Below, one piece after another: positions 45,239-54,579 of a DNA stretch of 64,000 nucleotides (within the stretch, counting starts at the first letter, position 1; each line of letters begins with the position of its first letter). This DNA is from Chelatococcus sp. YT9. GTDB lineage: Bacteria; Pseudomonadota; Alphaproteobacteria; Rhizobiales; Beijerinckiaceae. A program made the translations under genes and the position numbers. The stretch lies in assembly GCF_018398315.1 (NCBI RefSeq), contig NZ_JAHBRW010000001.1, positions 4,038,501 to 4,102,500 of the forward strand, read 5' to 3'. Below the pieces are notes generated by a model that did no database searches, was not told the DNA's origin, and saw only the letters and a program-made list of their open reading frames with translations.

Positions 45239-46435
45239 ATGAGCACCGATATCCGTATGGACCTTGGCGTACGTCCAATTATCAACGTATCAGGCACGAT
45301 GACCGGCCTCGGGGCTTCGATCGTTGTGCCTGACGCCGTCGACACGATTTCGCAGGTCCTGCCGCAGTTCGTCGAGATCAATGACCTGCAACGTCGCGCC
45401 AGCGAGGTGATCGCGCGGCTCACCGGTGCCGACAGTGGCTTTGTGACCGCCTCCTGCGCGGCAGGCATAACGCTCGCCGTCGCGGGAGCCATGACGGGCT
45501 CTGATCTTGCAGCCGTGGAGCGGCTCCCTGATGCTCGCGGGCTTAAGGATGAGGTGGTTGTCCTCAGCGGACATCTCGTCAGCTTCGGCGCGCCTGTCGA
45601 ACAGAGCGTCCGCCTCGCCGGTGCCAAGGTTGTTCCGGTGGGGCAGGTAACGAGCGCCTATGGCTACCAGCTCGCGGGGGCCATCACCGACCGTACGGCC
45701 GCAGCGCTGTATGTGGTCTCTCACCACACGGTTCAATTTGGCCAGATCCCCTTGGCTGAATTCGCCGCGATCGCTCATGAGAGGGGTGTCCCGGTCATCG
45801 TCGATGCCGCGTCGGAATATGACCTGCGGGGCTTTCTGGCCGACGGGGCCGACGTGGCGCTCTATTCGTCCCACAAGTTCCTGGGTGGTCCTACTGGCGG
45901 CATCGTCGCCGGGCGCAAGGACCTCGTACGCGCGGCCTTCCTGCAGAACCTCGGCATTGGCCGTGGCATGAAGGTCGGCAAGGAAGGGATTGCCGGGACG
46001 ATTGCCGCCCTGAAGGCCTGGGAACGGCGCGACCATGAGGGCATCCGCACCCGTGAGCTGCGCGCCCTGGAGCTTTGGAAAATCGGCTTGGTTGCCCGCC
46101 CCGGCATTACCGCGCGCATCGTCGCCGACCCCACCAACAACCCCCTTGAGCGTCTCCAGGTCGATGTCAATCCGGAAGGCGCTCACATAACCGCGTGGGA
46201 CCTGGCGGACGCCCTGGCTGCTGGCAATCCGCCCGTCATCGTTCGCGACCATGAAGTCGAGCACGGCTATTTCTTCATGGATCCGTGCAACCTGCATCCT
46301 GGGCAGGAACACGACGTGATGGTGCGCCTCAATGAAGAGCTCGACAAGGCGCAACGCTCAAACAGTGTTATCGCGACGCCACTCGCTGACAGGCGCAAGC
46401 GCCGCGTCGAGACACTTCTGCGCTGGCCGGATTAG
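45239..46435 (+). CDS. SelA/DgaE-like pyridoxal-phosphate enzyme
   Basis: 398 residues, fold type I PLP enzyme related to selenocysteine synthase and D-glucosaminate-6-phosphate ammonia-lyase (DgaE). N-terminal [18 protein letters not shown] matches the SelA-related family; the PLP lysine is in [17 protein letters not shown] (about residue 212) with [11 protein letters not shown] before it. It starts at an ATG with CAGGAG upstream. No selB or tRNA-Sec is in the window, and the paired amidohydrolase argues for amino-acid or amino-sugar catabolism, for example an ammonia-lyase, epimerase or aldolase. 234 gene-free bases separate it from the amidohydrolase. Confidence 0.87.
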   Translation: MSTDIRMDLGVRPIINVSGTMTGLGASIVVPDAVDTISQVLPQFVEINDLQRRASEVIARLTGADSGFVTASCAAGITLAVAGAMTGSDLAAVERLPDARGLKDEVVVLSGHLVSFGAPVEQSVRLAGAKVVPVGQVTSAYGYQLAGAITDRTAAALYVVSHHTVQFGQIPLAEFAAIAHERGVPVIVDAASEYDLRGFLADGADVALYSSHKFLGGPTGGIVAGRKDLVRAAFLQNLGIGRGMKVGKEGIAGTIAALKAWERRDHEGIRTRELRALELWKIGLVARPGITARIVADPTNNPLERLQVDVNPEGAHITAWDLADALAAGNPPVIVRDHEVEHGYFFMDPCNLHPGQEHDVMVRLNEELDKAQRSNSVIATPLADRRKRRVETLLRWPD

Positions 46436-46837
46436 GACGGGAAGGGCTCATAAGCCGGTTCCGCATGGAAAAGGAGCCGCGTGAGGCCCACTCTCTCGAG
46501 TTCCGACGCCTACCACGCTCTCGATCTGCACAGCAGCGATGGCGCCTCTATATTGATGCGGATTGGAGCAGCGGTGCGGATGACGCCCCCGATCACGGGG
46601 CGTCGTCAGAACAACGCCGTTAACAATCGCTCGTTCAAAAAATTCCGCCAAATTACTGGGGGGATCCATACGCCATAGGAAGATCATTAAAATATATAGT
46701 TAATAGAAGAAAGATAAAAATATAGTGGTTTTCGTGTTGACGCAACAATTTAACATTGAATAGATTTGCTTATCATGGAGCAATTTCCATGTGCGCGGGG
46801 AAGCGCTTGACGTTGGTGACCTTGGGGAAGGTGAGCC
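46436..46837. other. Gene-free, AT-rich stretch upstream of the FAD oxidase
   Basis: 402 bases. The left half has ordinary GC; from about 46670 to 46775 it becomes strikingly AT-rich. It contains a possible promoter, TTGACG (46737-46742), 18 bases, TAGATT (46761-46766). Short open frames (for example 46481-46678) have no family-like sequence. Confidence 0.6.
46737..46766 (+). promoter_or_regulatory. Possible promoter of the FAD oxidase gene
   Basis: TTGACG and TAGATT separated by 18 bases, in the AT-rich stretch, ending 71 bases before the ATG. Confidence 0.4.
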
Positions 46838-48487
46838 ATGTCCACATGTCTTTTCAGAGAAGGTGATGCCATTACGCCCTCCGATCGGCAGGGCTTCGAC
46901 AAGCGCTGGAGCGCGCCTAATCTTGAGCGCGTGTATACGCCGCTCACCGCCGAAGATGCACTGAATGCGGCGGAGAATTTCATCACGATGTATAAGCATG
47001 ATGAAGTTCAGATCGTCAGTGGCCGCCACTGCTACGAGAATTTCGTTTATAGCAGCAAGACCAAATGCATCGTCGATGTGACCGGCCTGAGGGATTTCGG
47101 CCTCGACAAGGACAAGGGATATTATATCGGCACCGGCAATGCCAACTGGGACATGTACCAGATTCTCAATAACGTCTTCGGGAAAACGTTGCCCGCCGGT
47201 TCGTGCTATTCCGTTGGTCTTGGCGGCCATGTCACGGGTGGCGGCTATGGCCTCCTCTCCCGGCTCTACGGACTGACCGTTGATTGGCTAACCGGTGTAA
47301 GCATCGTTGTCATTCGCAACGGGAAAGCAGAGCTGATTTACTGCGATAAAGACAATAACCCGGATCTTTTCTGGGCGGTGCGAGGCGGTGGTGGCGGGAA
47401 TTTTGGGATCATAACCCACTATTATTTCAAGGAACTGCCGCGATCTCCTGATTATATGTATATCAGCACGATTACGCTTCCTTGGGGCAACATAACAAGC
47501 GATATTCTATTTCAGTATTTTCAGACATACGCCGAGTACGAGTGCGATCAGCGGAAGGATACGTGGAATAATTTCCACATATTTCACATCAACCATAAAT
47601 ACACTGGCGACTTATCGCTGTCGTCATTCACTTACTATGATAAACACCTGCATGGAAACCTGAGCGATTTTGAGCAGGCCCTGATCGCCACGACCAATGC
47701 GCGCAAGCAGCGCTACGCCGGAATTGGTGAAATCTCCAACACACCCGCGCCTCATATTGGTCATCCCGCGTGGCTGGCGGACAATGGTCTTTTTCTGACC
47801 GGCGATGACGCTCTCCCTTACCGAAAGTATACCTATCTTGAGGGGACGCAGAACGTGAATGGTTCTGGCGCCAATCGGTACGGGAAATATAAGTCTGCCT
47901 ATATGACGACGGCCGTGACGCGTTTTCAGAGTGACGCTTATTTCAACTACATGACCATCCAACCCCCCGGGGCGGATCTAAGCGCGACATTGTTCCAGCT
48001 CGATTCCTATGGTGGCCAGATCAATCGACTGCGCGGCACGGACAACCCTATGCCTGTTTCCGAAACGGCGATCGTCCAGCGGCAGTCTATTACAAAAATT
48101 CAATACGAAACCTATTGGCAGGAAGACTCGCAGGATGAGGGCGCCAACCAAGCGCTTGCACATGCCAATATTAAGTGGCTGCAAGATATGTACAAAGCCG
48201 CCTTTGCCGATCAGGGAGGCGTTCCAAACCCCGATATTTATGCGCCCTCGACGCAAGGATGCTACTTTAATTACTGTGACGTTGATTTGGGAGTAAACAA
48301 CGAAGAGTACAGCTCTACACCCGGGGACGGCCAGATAGATAGAGCAATGAACCTATATTTTAGGCGAAACTACATGGGTTTATATGGTGCGCCAAGCCTT
48401 TTCGAGATAAAGCGCAAGTGGAACCCGCAGAACTGGTTCGCGAGCAGCCAGTCCATTCCGGCCGTAGTCGCTAAGAAAGCCGCATGA
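46838..48487 (+). CDS. Berberine-bridge-type FAD-linked oxidase
   Basis: 549 residues: an N-terminal PCMH-type FAD-binding domain (about residues 30-205) and a C-terminal BBE segment (YFNYCDVDLG, then YFRRNYMGLYGAPSLFEIKR and WNPQNWF). His64 in SGRHCYENF and Cys123 in GSCYSVGLGGHVTGGGYG are placed for the two covalent bonds to FAD (8-alpha-His, 6-S-Cys) that mark the bicovalent oxidases of sugars, alkaloids and polyketides. No signal peptide is evident. Codon use is visibly AT-richer than the neighbours (many AAT, TAT, ATA codons), suggesting later transfer. The last 17 bases overlap moeA tail to tail. The substrate is unknown. Confidence 0.9.
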   Translation: MSTCLFREGDAITPSDRQGFDKRWSAPNLERVYTPLTAEDALNAAENFITMYKHDEVQIVSGRHCYENFVYSSKTKCIVDVTGLRDFGLDKDKGYYIGTGNANWDMYQILNNVFGKTLPAGSCYSVGLGGHVTGGGYGLLSRLYGLTVDWLTGVSIVVIRNGKAELIYCDKDNNPDLFWAVRGGGGGNFGIITHYYFKELPRSPDYMYISTITLPWGNITSDILFQYFQTYAEYECDQRKDTWNNFHIFHINHKYTGDLSLSSFTYYDKHLHGNLSDFEQALIATTNARKQRYAGIGEISNTPAPHIGHPAWLADNGLFLTGDDALPYRKYTYLEGTQNVNGSGANRYGKYKSAYMTTAVTRFQSDAYFNYMTIQPPGADLSATLFQLDSYGGQINRLRGTDNPMPVSETAIVQRQSITKIQYETYWQEDSQDEGANQALAHANIKWLQDMYKAAFADQGGVPNPDIYAPSTQGCYFNYCDVDLGVNNEEYSSTPGDGQIDRAMNLYFRRNYMGLYGAPSLFEIKRKWNPQNWFASSQSIPAVVAKKAA

Positions 48488-49715
48488 TACGACACCGCGC
48501 GCCGGCCTTCGCGGCCGGCGCATGGGGCGGCCGCAGCACGAGCGCGCCTGAGGCGGCAAGAGTGCTCAGCATCGAGCTGTCCTGCCGTCCGAAGGGACGC
48601 ACCAGCGGCACGCCATCCGGGCGATCGATGAGTTCGGCGCGCAGATAATCCTGGCGGAAGTCGTTGGCTGATAAGTCTGCCGCGAGTTCCGCCTCCTCGC
48701 TCATGTCGGCGAGCGCGTCGGGATCACCGCCCAGCCGGCGCAGAAGGGGTATCAGGAAAAGCTGGGCGCAGACGATTGCGGAGACCGGGTTTCCTGGCAA
48801 TCCGAGGATCGCCATGTCACCAAGCCGGCCGTGCATGAGGGGCTTGCCCGGGCGCATGGCGATCCGCCAGAAGCCAAGCTCCATGCCCTGGGCCGTCAGG
48901 GCCGATTGCACGAGGTCGTGGTCGCCGACGGAGGCCCCGCCCAGCGTCACCAGCACATCGGCTTTGGCCTCTCGGGCCGCGTTGATGGCGGCTTCAAGAG
49001 CGACGAAGCTGTCACCGGCGATTCCAAGGTCGATCACTTCCGCGCCTGCATCCTCGGCCATCGCCGCTACGGCGTAGCTGTTGGACGTCACGATCTGATC
49101 CGGACCCATCGGCTCGCCGGGCCGGACCAGCTCATCGCCCGTGGCAAGGATGGCCACGCGAGGACGCCTGCAGACGGGCAGGGCCCCATGGCCCATGGCG
49201 GCGGCCAGAGCGAGCAACCGCGCATTGAGCCGCACACCCGCGCGGATGAGGACCTCGCCAGCGGTGAAATCAAGTCCGGCCGCGCGAATATTGGCGCCCG
49301 ATGATGATTGGGTCGTCACGACCACATCATCACCGTCGCGCTTCGTATCCTCCTGGATCACGACACGGTCAGCACCGGTCGGCACGGGCGCCCCGGTAAA
49401 TATCCGGACGGCCTCGCCTGTGCCGAGCGCGCCGGGATAGCGACGCCCAGCCGCGCTGGTGCCAATGACGCGGAGCGTCGCTGGCAGCGCGGAGACATCG
49501 CTGTCACGAACAGCGTAGCCGTCCATCGCGGAGGCATCGAAGGGCGGCTGCGTCCGCAACGCTGCGAGATCATGAGCGAGATAACGGCCGCGGCATTCGG
49601 CAAGCGGAAGGTGCTCGGCTGGCAACGCCGAGCGAGCCATGCCGACGATCGTCGCCAGGGCATCCGCCACTGATGTGAGGTCAGCGCCCGCCGCCTTCTT
49701 GCCCTCTCCGCTCAA
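48471..49715 (-). CDS. moeA: Molybdopterin molybdenumtransferase MoeA
   Basis: MoeA inserts molybdate into adenylated molybdopterin. The 414-residue protein has the MoeA layout: domain with [17 protein letters not shown] near residue 57, [21 protein letters not shown] near 108, then the MoaB/Mog-like domain with [32 protein letters not shown] and [10 protein letters not shown], then LPGNPVSA and a C-terminal beta domain. It follows moaC on the same strand, the stop and start nearly touching (overlap of four bases). Its 3' end is the right edge of the island. Confidence 0.95.
   Translation of the reverse strand: MSGEGKKAAGADLTSVADALATIVGMARSALPAEHLPLAECRGRYLAHDLAALRTQPPFDASAMDGYAVRDSDVSALPATLRVIGTSAAGRRYPGALGTGEAVRIFTGAPVPTGADRVVIQEDTKRDGDDVVVTTQSSSGANIRAAGLDFTAGEVLIRAGVRLNARLLALAAAMGHGALPVCRRPRVAILATGDELVRPGEPMGPDQIVTSNSYAVAAMAEDAGAEVIDLGIAGDSFVALEAAINAAREAKADVLVTLGGASVGDHDLVQSALTAQGMELGFWRIAMRPGKPLMHGRLGDMAILGLPGNPVSAIVCAQLFLIPLLRRLGGDPDALADMSEEAELAADLSANDFRQDYLRAELIDRPDGVPLVRPFGRQDSSMLSTLAASGALVLRPPHAPAAKAGARCRIMRLS
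48499..48521. terminator. GC-rich hairpin at the BBE/moeA junction
   Basis: GCGCCGGCC (48499-48507), loop TTCGC, GGCCGGCGC (48513-48521), 9 pairs. It lies 12 bases after the oxidase stop and at the same time inside the last codons of moeA, so it may stop plus-strand transcription while being part of moeA coding sequence. Confidence 0.6.
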
Positions 49716-50212
49716 GGCCCTTCCTCCGTGCCTGGCTCCGCTGCGCGGAAATCGCCGGATTGACCGCCGCTCTTGGCGAGAAGGCGGATTTCGCCGATCA
49801 CCATGCTCCGGTCCACGGCCTTCACCATGTCATAGATGGTGAGACAGGCGACGCTCGCCGCCGTCAGGGCTTCCATCTCGACCCCGGTCTGCCCGTTGAC
49901 CTTCGCCGTCGTCGTCACGCGGACACCGGGCAGAGCGTCATCCAAAGCCAGATCCACGGTGATCTTCGACAGCGCGAGCGGATGGCAGAGTGGGATGAGA
50001 TCGTGCGTCTTCTTGGCGGCCATGATGCCAGCGAGGCGGGCGGTGCCGAGTACATCGCCCTTCTTCGCGTCACCGGCTCGTATCAAGGCGAGCGTCTCAG
50101 GCCGCATGCGCACCACACCCGCGGCGGTCGCAACGCGGCTCGTCGCGGGCTTCGCGGAAACATCGACCATATGAGCTTGGCCGGAGGCGTCGAGATGCGT
50201 CAGGCCTTTCAC
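49712..50212 (-). CDS. moaC: Cyclic pyranopterin monophosphate synthase MoaC
   Basis: MoaC forms cyclic pyranopterin monophosphate in molybdenum-cofactor synthesis. The 166-residue protein shows [40 protein letters not shown] and [20 protein letters not shown], the family signature. It starts at a GTG that overlaps the trpC stop by four bases (GTGA), so the tryptophan and molybdopterin genes are translationally coupled. Confidence 0.96.
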   Translation of the reverse strand: MKGLTHLDASGQAHMVDVSAKPATSRVATAAGVVRMRPETLALIRAGDAKKGDVLGTARLAGIMAAKKTHDLIPLCHPLALSKITVDLALDDALPGVRVTTTAKVNGQTGVEMEALTAASVACLTIYDMVKAVDRSMVIGEIRLLAKSGGQSGDFRAAEPGTEEGP

Positions 50213-51039
50213 GGCTGCGCCGCCTCGCCGAAGAGCAGCGCGCGTGTCGCCGCCGTCACATTCACCTGGCGCATCAGGCTCTCACCCACGAGGAGGGCGC
50301 GAATGTTGGAACCTGCCAGGCGCTGGACATCCGCATGGGTGAAGATGCCGCTCTCGCCCACGATGATGCGGTCGCCGGGTATGCGCGGCGCAAGGCTCTC
50401 GCAAACGGTCAACGACGTCTCAAAGGTCCGGAGGTTCCGGTTGTTGATGCCGATGAGCCGCGTGCCGAGCGGCAAGGCGCGGTCGAGCTCGGCTCCATCA
50501 TGCACCTCGACGAGAACGTCCATGCCCAGGTCATGCGCCGTATCCACAAGCGTGCGCGCCTCGTCGTCACTGACGCTCGCCATGATGACAAGGATGCAGT
50601 CGGCGCCCCAGGCGCGTGCCTCGAAGACCTGGTATGGCTCGAACATGAAGTCCTTGCGCAGCGCCGGCAGACCGGAGGCCGCGCGCGCCGCCTCGAGATA
50701 TTCGGGCCTCCCTTGGAACGAAGGCGTATCCGTCAATACGGAGAGGCACGAGGCGCCGCCCTCTGCGTAGGCGCGAGCCAGCGTCGGAGGATCGAAATCG
50801 GCGCGGATTAGCCCTTTGGACGGGCTCGCCTTCTTGACTTCCGCAATCAGCGCTGGACGCCCCTGCGCCATATGGCTGGCGATCGCCTCGGCGAAGGGGC
50901 GGACCGGTGCTGCGGCCCAAGCACGGCGTTCGATTTCCGCCAGCGGCACACACGCCTTGGCAGCCTCGATCTCGCGACGCTTATAGGCTTCGATATGAGC
51001 GAGTATGTCTCCCGCCGGAGCCGTTTGGGCGACACTCAT
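50209..51039 (-). CDS. trpC: Indole-3-glycerol phosphate synthase
   Basis: Ring closure step of tryptophan synthesis. The 276-residue TIM-barrel protein has [85 protein letters not shown] and [15 protein letters not shown], all standard TrpC motifs with the catalytic Lys and Glu residues. It starts at an ATG sharing a base with the trpD stop; a GTG one codon earlier is an alternative. No TrpF fusion. Confidence 0.96.
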   Translation of the reverse strand: MSVAQTAPAGDILAHIEAYKRREIEAAKACVPLAEIERRAWAAAPVRPFAEAIASHMAQGRPALIAEVKKASPSKGLIRADFDPPTLARAYAEGGASCLSVLTDTPSFQGRPEYLEAARAASGLPALRKDFMFEPYQVFEARAWGADCILVIMASVSDDEARTLVDTAHDLGMDVLVEVHDGAELDRALPLGTRLIGINNRNLRTFETSLTVCESLAPRIPGDRIIVGESGIFTHADVQRLAGSNIRALLVGESLMRQVNVTAATRALLFGEAAQP

Positions 51040-52070
51040 CACTGCTGCTCCTCCGGCGCCGCGTTTGAGACGCGCACAAGATTCTCAAGAACATTACGCG
51101 CCGCACCGCTGTCGACCGCCTTGGCGGCCAGCAGCAATCCTTCCCTGAGATCGTTTGCCTTGTCCGCAACCACAAGGCCGGCCGCCGCGTTGAGCAGCGC
51201 AATGTCACGATAAGCGCCCGGCTTGCCCCCGAGCACATCACGCAAAGCCTGCGCATTGTGCTCCGGATCGCCCCCCTTCAGATCTTCAGGGCGGGCGAGG
51301 GCAAGGCCGAGTTCCTCAGGGTGCACCGAGAAGCGCCGGATCTGACCATTTTCCAAGGCAACCACGTCGGTCCGCGCCGCGACGGTCAGTTCGTCGAGGC
51401 CATCCGTGCCATAGACGGCCCAGACTTTTTCCGAACCCAGCGCCTTCAGCACCTCGACAAGAGGCTCCAGCCAGCTCTCGGCGAAGACGCCGAGCACCTG
51501 TCGCTTCACCCCCGCTGGATTGGCGAGCGGGCCGACCAGATTGAACAACGTGCGGGTGCCAAGCTCCGCGCGCACCGCAGCGACATGGCGCATCGAGCCG
51601 TGGTGGGTTGGCGCAAACATGAAGCCGACGCCCGCCTCTCGAATGGTGCGCGCGATTCCTGGGGCATCCTGACCAACCTTGACGCCGAGCGCCATCAACA
51701 CATCAGCGGCGCCCGACTTCGACGAGGCCGCACGATTGCCGTGCTTGGCCACGACGACGCCCGCCGCCGCGGTGATAATAGAGGCGAGCGTCGAGACATT
51801 GTAGCTGCCGGAATTGTCCCCGCCGGTGCCAACGATGTCGATGGCATCGGGCGGCGCGGAGACGCGCAGCATACGGGCCCGCATGGCCGATACGGCTCCG
51901 ACGATCTCGTCGACGCTCTCGCCGCGGACGCGGAGCGCCATGAGGAAGGCGCCGCTCTGCGCGGGCGTGACCTCACCGGAAAGCAGGGTATCGAAGGCGG
52001 CTCGCGCTTCGTCGCGGCTCAGCGGGGCGCCGGTGGCGACTTTGGCGATGAAAGGCTTGAAGGCATCCAT
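51039..52070 (-). CDS. trpD: Anthranilate phosphoribosyltransferase
   Basis: Joins anthranilate with PRPP. The 343-residue protein starts [22 protein letters not shown] and contains the PRPP-binding [20 protein letters not shown], the [21 protein letters not shown] motif, [36 protein letters not shown] (shown here as its separate known parts FAPTHH, RHVAAVR and NLVGPLANP), and [10 protein letters not shown]. The open frame runs on upstream to 52550, but homology begins at the ATG at 52070, 10 bases after trpG. Confidence 0.96.
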   Translation of the reverse strand: MDAFKPFIAKVATGAPLSRDEARAAFDTLLSGEVTPAQSGAFLMALRVRGESVDEIVGAVSAMRARMLRVSAPPDAIDIVGTGGDNSGSYNVSTLASIITAAAGVVVAKHGNRAASSKSGAADVLMALGVKVGQDAPGIARTIREAGVGFMFAPTHHGSMRHVAAVRAELGTRTLFNLVGPLANPAGVKRQVLGVFAESWLEPLVEVLKALGSEKVWAVYGTDGLDELTVAARTDVVALENGQIRRFSVHPEELGLALARPEDLKGGDPEHNAQALRDVLGGKPGAYRDIALLNAAAGLVVADKANDLREGLLLAAKAVDSGAARNVLENLVRVSNAAPEEQQ

Positions 52071-52080
52071 GGCGTTCCCG

Positions 52081-52689
52081 TCAGTTATGTTTGTGGCGAT
52101 GCGTCCCGTTCCAGACAGCCGCCAGGTCAAGGAAGTTTCGCATGATCGTCGGCCCATGCTCGGAAAGAACACTCTCCGGGTGGAACTGCACGCCATGCAC
52201 GGGATGCCGCCTGTGCGACAAGCCCATGATGAGGCCTCCGTCGCTCTCGGCCGTGACGTCGAAAACATCCGGGCAGGTCGGGCGATCGACCACAAGGGAG
52301 TGGTAGCGTGTCGCCTTGAACGGCCCGTCGATGCCGTGGAAGACACCGTCTCCGTTGTGCCGGACCTCCGAGATCTTGCCGTGCATCGGGGCAGGGGCTC
52401 GCACGACCTCGCCGCCGTAAGCCTGACCCATGGCCTGCATGCCAAGACACACGCCAAAGATCGGAATGGAGGGGCCGGCCTCCGTAATGAGGCTGAGGCA
52501 GATGCCCGCCTCGTTCGGCGTACAGGGCCCGGGTGACAGCACGATGGCATCCGGACCGCTGGCCAGGACGTCGGCGACGCTCAGGGCGTCATTGCGATGG
52601 ACTTCGACATCGGCGCCCGTACCAGCGACGAGATGCATCAAGTTCCAGGTGAAGGAATCGTAGTTATCGATCAGAACGATACGTGTCAT
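52081..52689 (-). CDS. trpG: Anthranilate synthase component II (glutamine amidotransferase)
   Basis: Supplies ammonia from glutamine to TrpE. The 202-residue class I amidotransferase starts [21 protein letters not shown], has [12 protein letters not shown], the nucleophile Cys in [15 protein letters not shown], and the His-Glu pair in [14 protein letters not shown]. Here trpG is a separate gene, not fused to trpE as in Rhizobium and Brucella. It begins 11 bases after the trpE stop and is followed 10 bases later by trpD. Confidence 0.96.
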   Translation of the reverse strand: MTRIVLIDNYDSFTWNLMHLVAGTGADVEVHRNDALSVADVLASGPDAIVLSPGPCTPNEAGICLSLITEAGPSIPIFGVCLGMQAMGQAYGGEVVRAPAPMHGKISEVRHNGDGVFHGIDGPFKATRYHSLVVDRPTCPDVFDVTAESDGGLIMGLSHRRHPVHGVQFHPESVLSEHGPTIMRNFLDLAAVWNGTHRHKHN

Positions 52690-52700
52690 GGCGAAACCTC

Positions 52701-54218
52701 CTACTGCCCGCGCCTGGCAGTCGCAGCGAAGCGCACCGCTTCCTCCGCTGCCCGGAAGGCGGCTTTCGCCTTGTTGACGCATTCGGTCTGTTCTGACTCC
52801 GGATCGGAATCATAGACGATGCCGGCGCCGGCCTGGACGGACATGCGCCCGTTCTTGACCAAGGCCGTGCGCAGGACAATGCAGGTGTCCATCTCGCCAT
52901 CAGCACCGAAATAACCGATGCAGCCGGCATAGGGGCCGCGCTTGTCCTTCTCCATCTCGTCAATGATCTCCATGGCACGCACCTTCGGCGCGCCGGAGAC
53001 CGTCCCGGCAGGGAAAGCCGCGACCAGGGCATCAAGGGCATCCCACTTCGGATCGAGCCGGCCCTCGACATTGGAGACGATATGCATCACCTGGCTATAG
53101 TACTCCAGGAAGAAGCTGTCGGTGACGGTGACGCTGCCTATCGCGGAAACCCGGCCGGCGTCGTTGCGGCCGAGGTCGAGCAGCATCAGATGCTCCGCAC
53201 GCTCCTTGGGATCCGCCAGCAGTTCCTCGGCAAGTGCCCGGTCCTCGGCCGGCGTGGCGCCCCGCCGGCGCGTGCCGGCGATTGGGCGCACGGTGACCTT
53301 GCCGTCCCGCACCCGCACCAGGATCTCCGGGCTCGAACAGACGATCTGGAAATCGAGAAAGTCGAGGAAACAGAGGTAAGGCGAGGGGTTGAGCCGCCGC
53401 AGCGCGCGGTAGAGCGACAGCGCCGGGAGCGTGAAAGGCGCGTCAAAGCGCTGCGAGAGTACCACCTGGAAGATGTCGCCAGCGCGGATGTAGTCCTTCG
53501 CCTTGTCCACCATCGCCTTGAAGCGTTCCGGCGTGGTGTTCGACACCGGGGTGGGCGAAGGCAGGTTCGCCGCATCCGGCCCGCTGTCACGCGGCACGGG
53601 CGCCTCAAGCGCCGCCAGCGCCTCCTCGATACGCTCCACGGCAGCCTCATAGGCGGCCTTGGCAGACACACCGTCCTGCGGACGAACAGGTGTGATGAGC
53701 GACAGCTCGTCCCTGACGGAATCGAACACAACCATCACAGTCGGACGCACGAGGATCGCATCGTCCAGATCGAGCGCATCCTGCGGTCCGCCGGGCAGGC
53801 GCTCTATCTGGCGGACCATGTCATAGCCGAGGTAACCGAAGACACCCGCCGCCATGGGAGGCAGGCCCGCCGGCAAGGAGATCGCGCTCTCGGCGATCAG
53901 TGCCCGGAGACTGTCCAGAGGTGCCCGATCATCGGGAGAGAAGGCGGCGCTGCGTGATGCGGCGCGATTGACCTCGACCTTCCCATCACGGCATCGCCAG
54001 ATCAGGTCGGGTCTGAGCCCGATCATGGAATAGCGGCCTCGGGTGGCGCCGCCCTCGACCGATTCAAGAAGAAAGGTGGGAAGGGTGCCGCCGGCGCTGA
54101 GCTTCAGATATGCGGCGACGGGGGTCTCTAGATCAGCAACGAGACTTGTGCTGAGTACGCTGGCCTCGCCTTTTTCATAGGTGGCGGCGAAGTCTTCGAA
54201 AGACGGTGAAAATAGCAT
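52701..54218 (-). CDS. trpE: Anthranilate synthase component I
   Basis: Converts chorismate to anthranilate, first step of tryptophan synthesis. The 505-residue chorismate-binding protein has the N-terminal LLESVEGGATRGRYSMIG region (near the tryptophan feedback site), IFQVVLSQRFDAPF, YLCFLDFLDFQIVCSSPEILVR, TRRRGATPAEDRALAEELLADPKERAEHLML (parts), HIVSNVEGRLDP and GTVSGAPKVRAMEIIDEMEK. It is the first gene of trpE-trpG-trpD-trpC-moaC-moeA. No tandem-Trp leader peptide was found upstream. Confidence 0.96.
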   Translation of the reverse strand: MLFSPSFEDFAATYEKGEASVLSTSLVADLETPVAAYLKLSAGGTLPTFLLESVEGGATRGRYSMIGLRPDLIWRCRDGKVEVNRAASRSAAFSPDDRAPLDSLRALIAESAISLPAGLPPMAAGVFGYLGYDMVRQIERLPGGPQDALDLDDAILVRPTVMVVFDSVRDELSLITPVRPQDGVSAKAAYEAAVERIEEALAALEAPVPRDSGPDAANLPSPTPVSNTTPERFKAMVDKAKDYIRAGDIFQVVLSQRFDAPFTLPALSLYRALRRLNPSPYLCFLDFLDFQIVCSSPEILVRVRDGKVTVRPIAGTRRRGATPAEDRALAEELLADPKERAEHLMLLDLGRNDAGRVSAIGSVTVTDSFFLEYYSQVMHIVSNVEGRLDPKWDALDALVAAFPAGTVSGAPKVRAMEIIDEMEKDKRGPYAGCIGYFGADGEMDTCIVLRTALVKNGRMSVQAGAGIVYDSDPESEQTECVNKAKAAFRAAEEAVRFAATARRGQ

Positions 54219-54579
54219 GGCTTGTACTGAGGTCCGAACCGACCGTTTGGAACCGGGCGGGAAACCTCACCTTTTCAATTAGGGAGCGTGACCAGCGCGA
54301 GGGGTGAAGTCGCGTGATACGTCCAGATCACCGTACCTCCGGACAGATCTGCCGGAGGGTCGTCAGGCCCATCTCACTGAAGACGGGCTTCCCGTGAAAG
54401 GGAAGACGGTGCGCCGGTTCTTTGCCGGGCGCGCACGCCGCTTCCGCCGTCATGGTGTTGCGGGCTATACCTGACCCGCCGCCGCAATGCCAGTGGCTTG
54501 ACGCGACGGCTGAGCAGGCGAGGTTACGCAGGCAAGAAGCCCGCGTCACGATCGCGCGGAACAGCGCACCGGCTCGCGA
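54219..54579. other. Gene-free gap between ppiD and trpE
   Basis: 361 bases with two hairpins: CCTCCGG (54336-54342) with CCGGAGG (54352-54358), and CTTCCC/GGGAAG near 54390. They could end the ppiD transcript or act in the trpE leader. No run of Trp codons (TGG) typical of an attenuator peptide was seen on the minus strand. No gene recognised. Confidence 0.55.

Noticed and set aside
45239-46435. True selenocysteine synthase SelA
   Set aside because: No selB, selC or selD in the vicinity, and the partner genes (amidohydrolase, importer) fit a catabolic SelA-related enzyme better.
46481-46678. 65-codon open frame upstream of the FAD oxidase
   Set aside because: No family-like sequence and a composition like non-coding DNA.
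24764-48470. Classical integrative element with att sites
   Set aside because: No integrase, no tRNA gene and no obvious flanking direct repeats were seen at the borders.
52701-54579. Tryptophan attenuator leader upstream of trpE
   Set aside because: No short frame with consecutive Trp codons was found on the minus strand; the hairpins present are not arranged as terminator/antiterminator.
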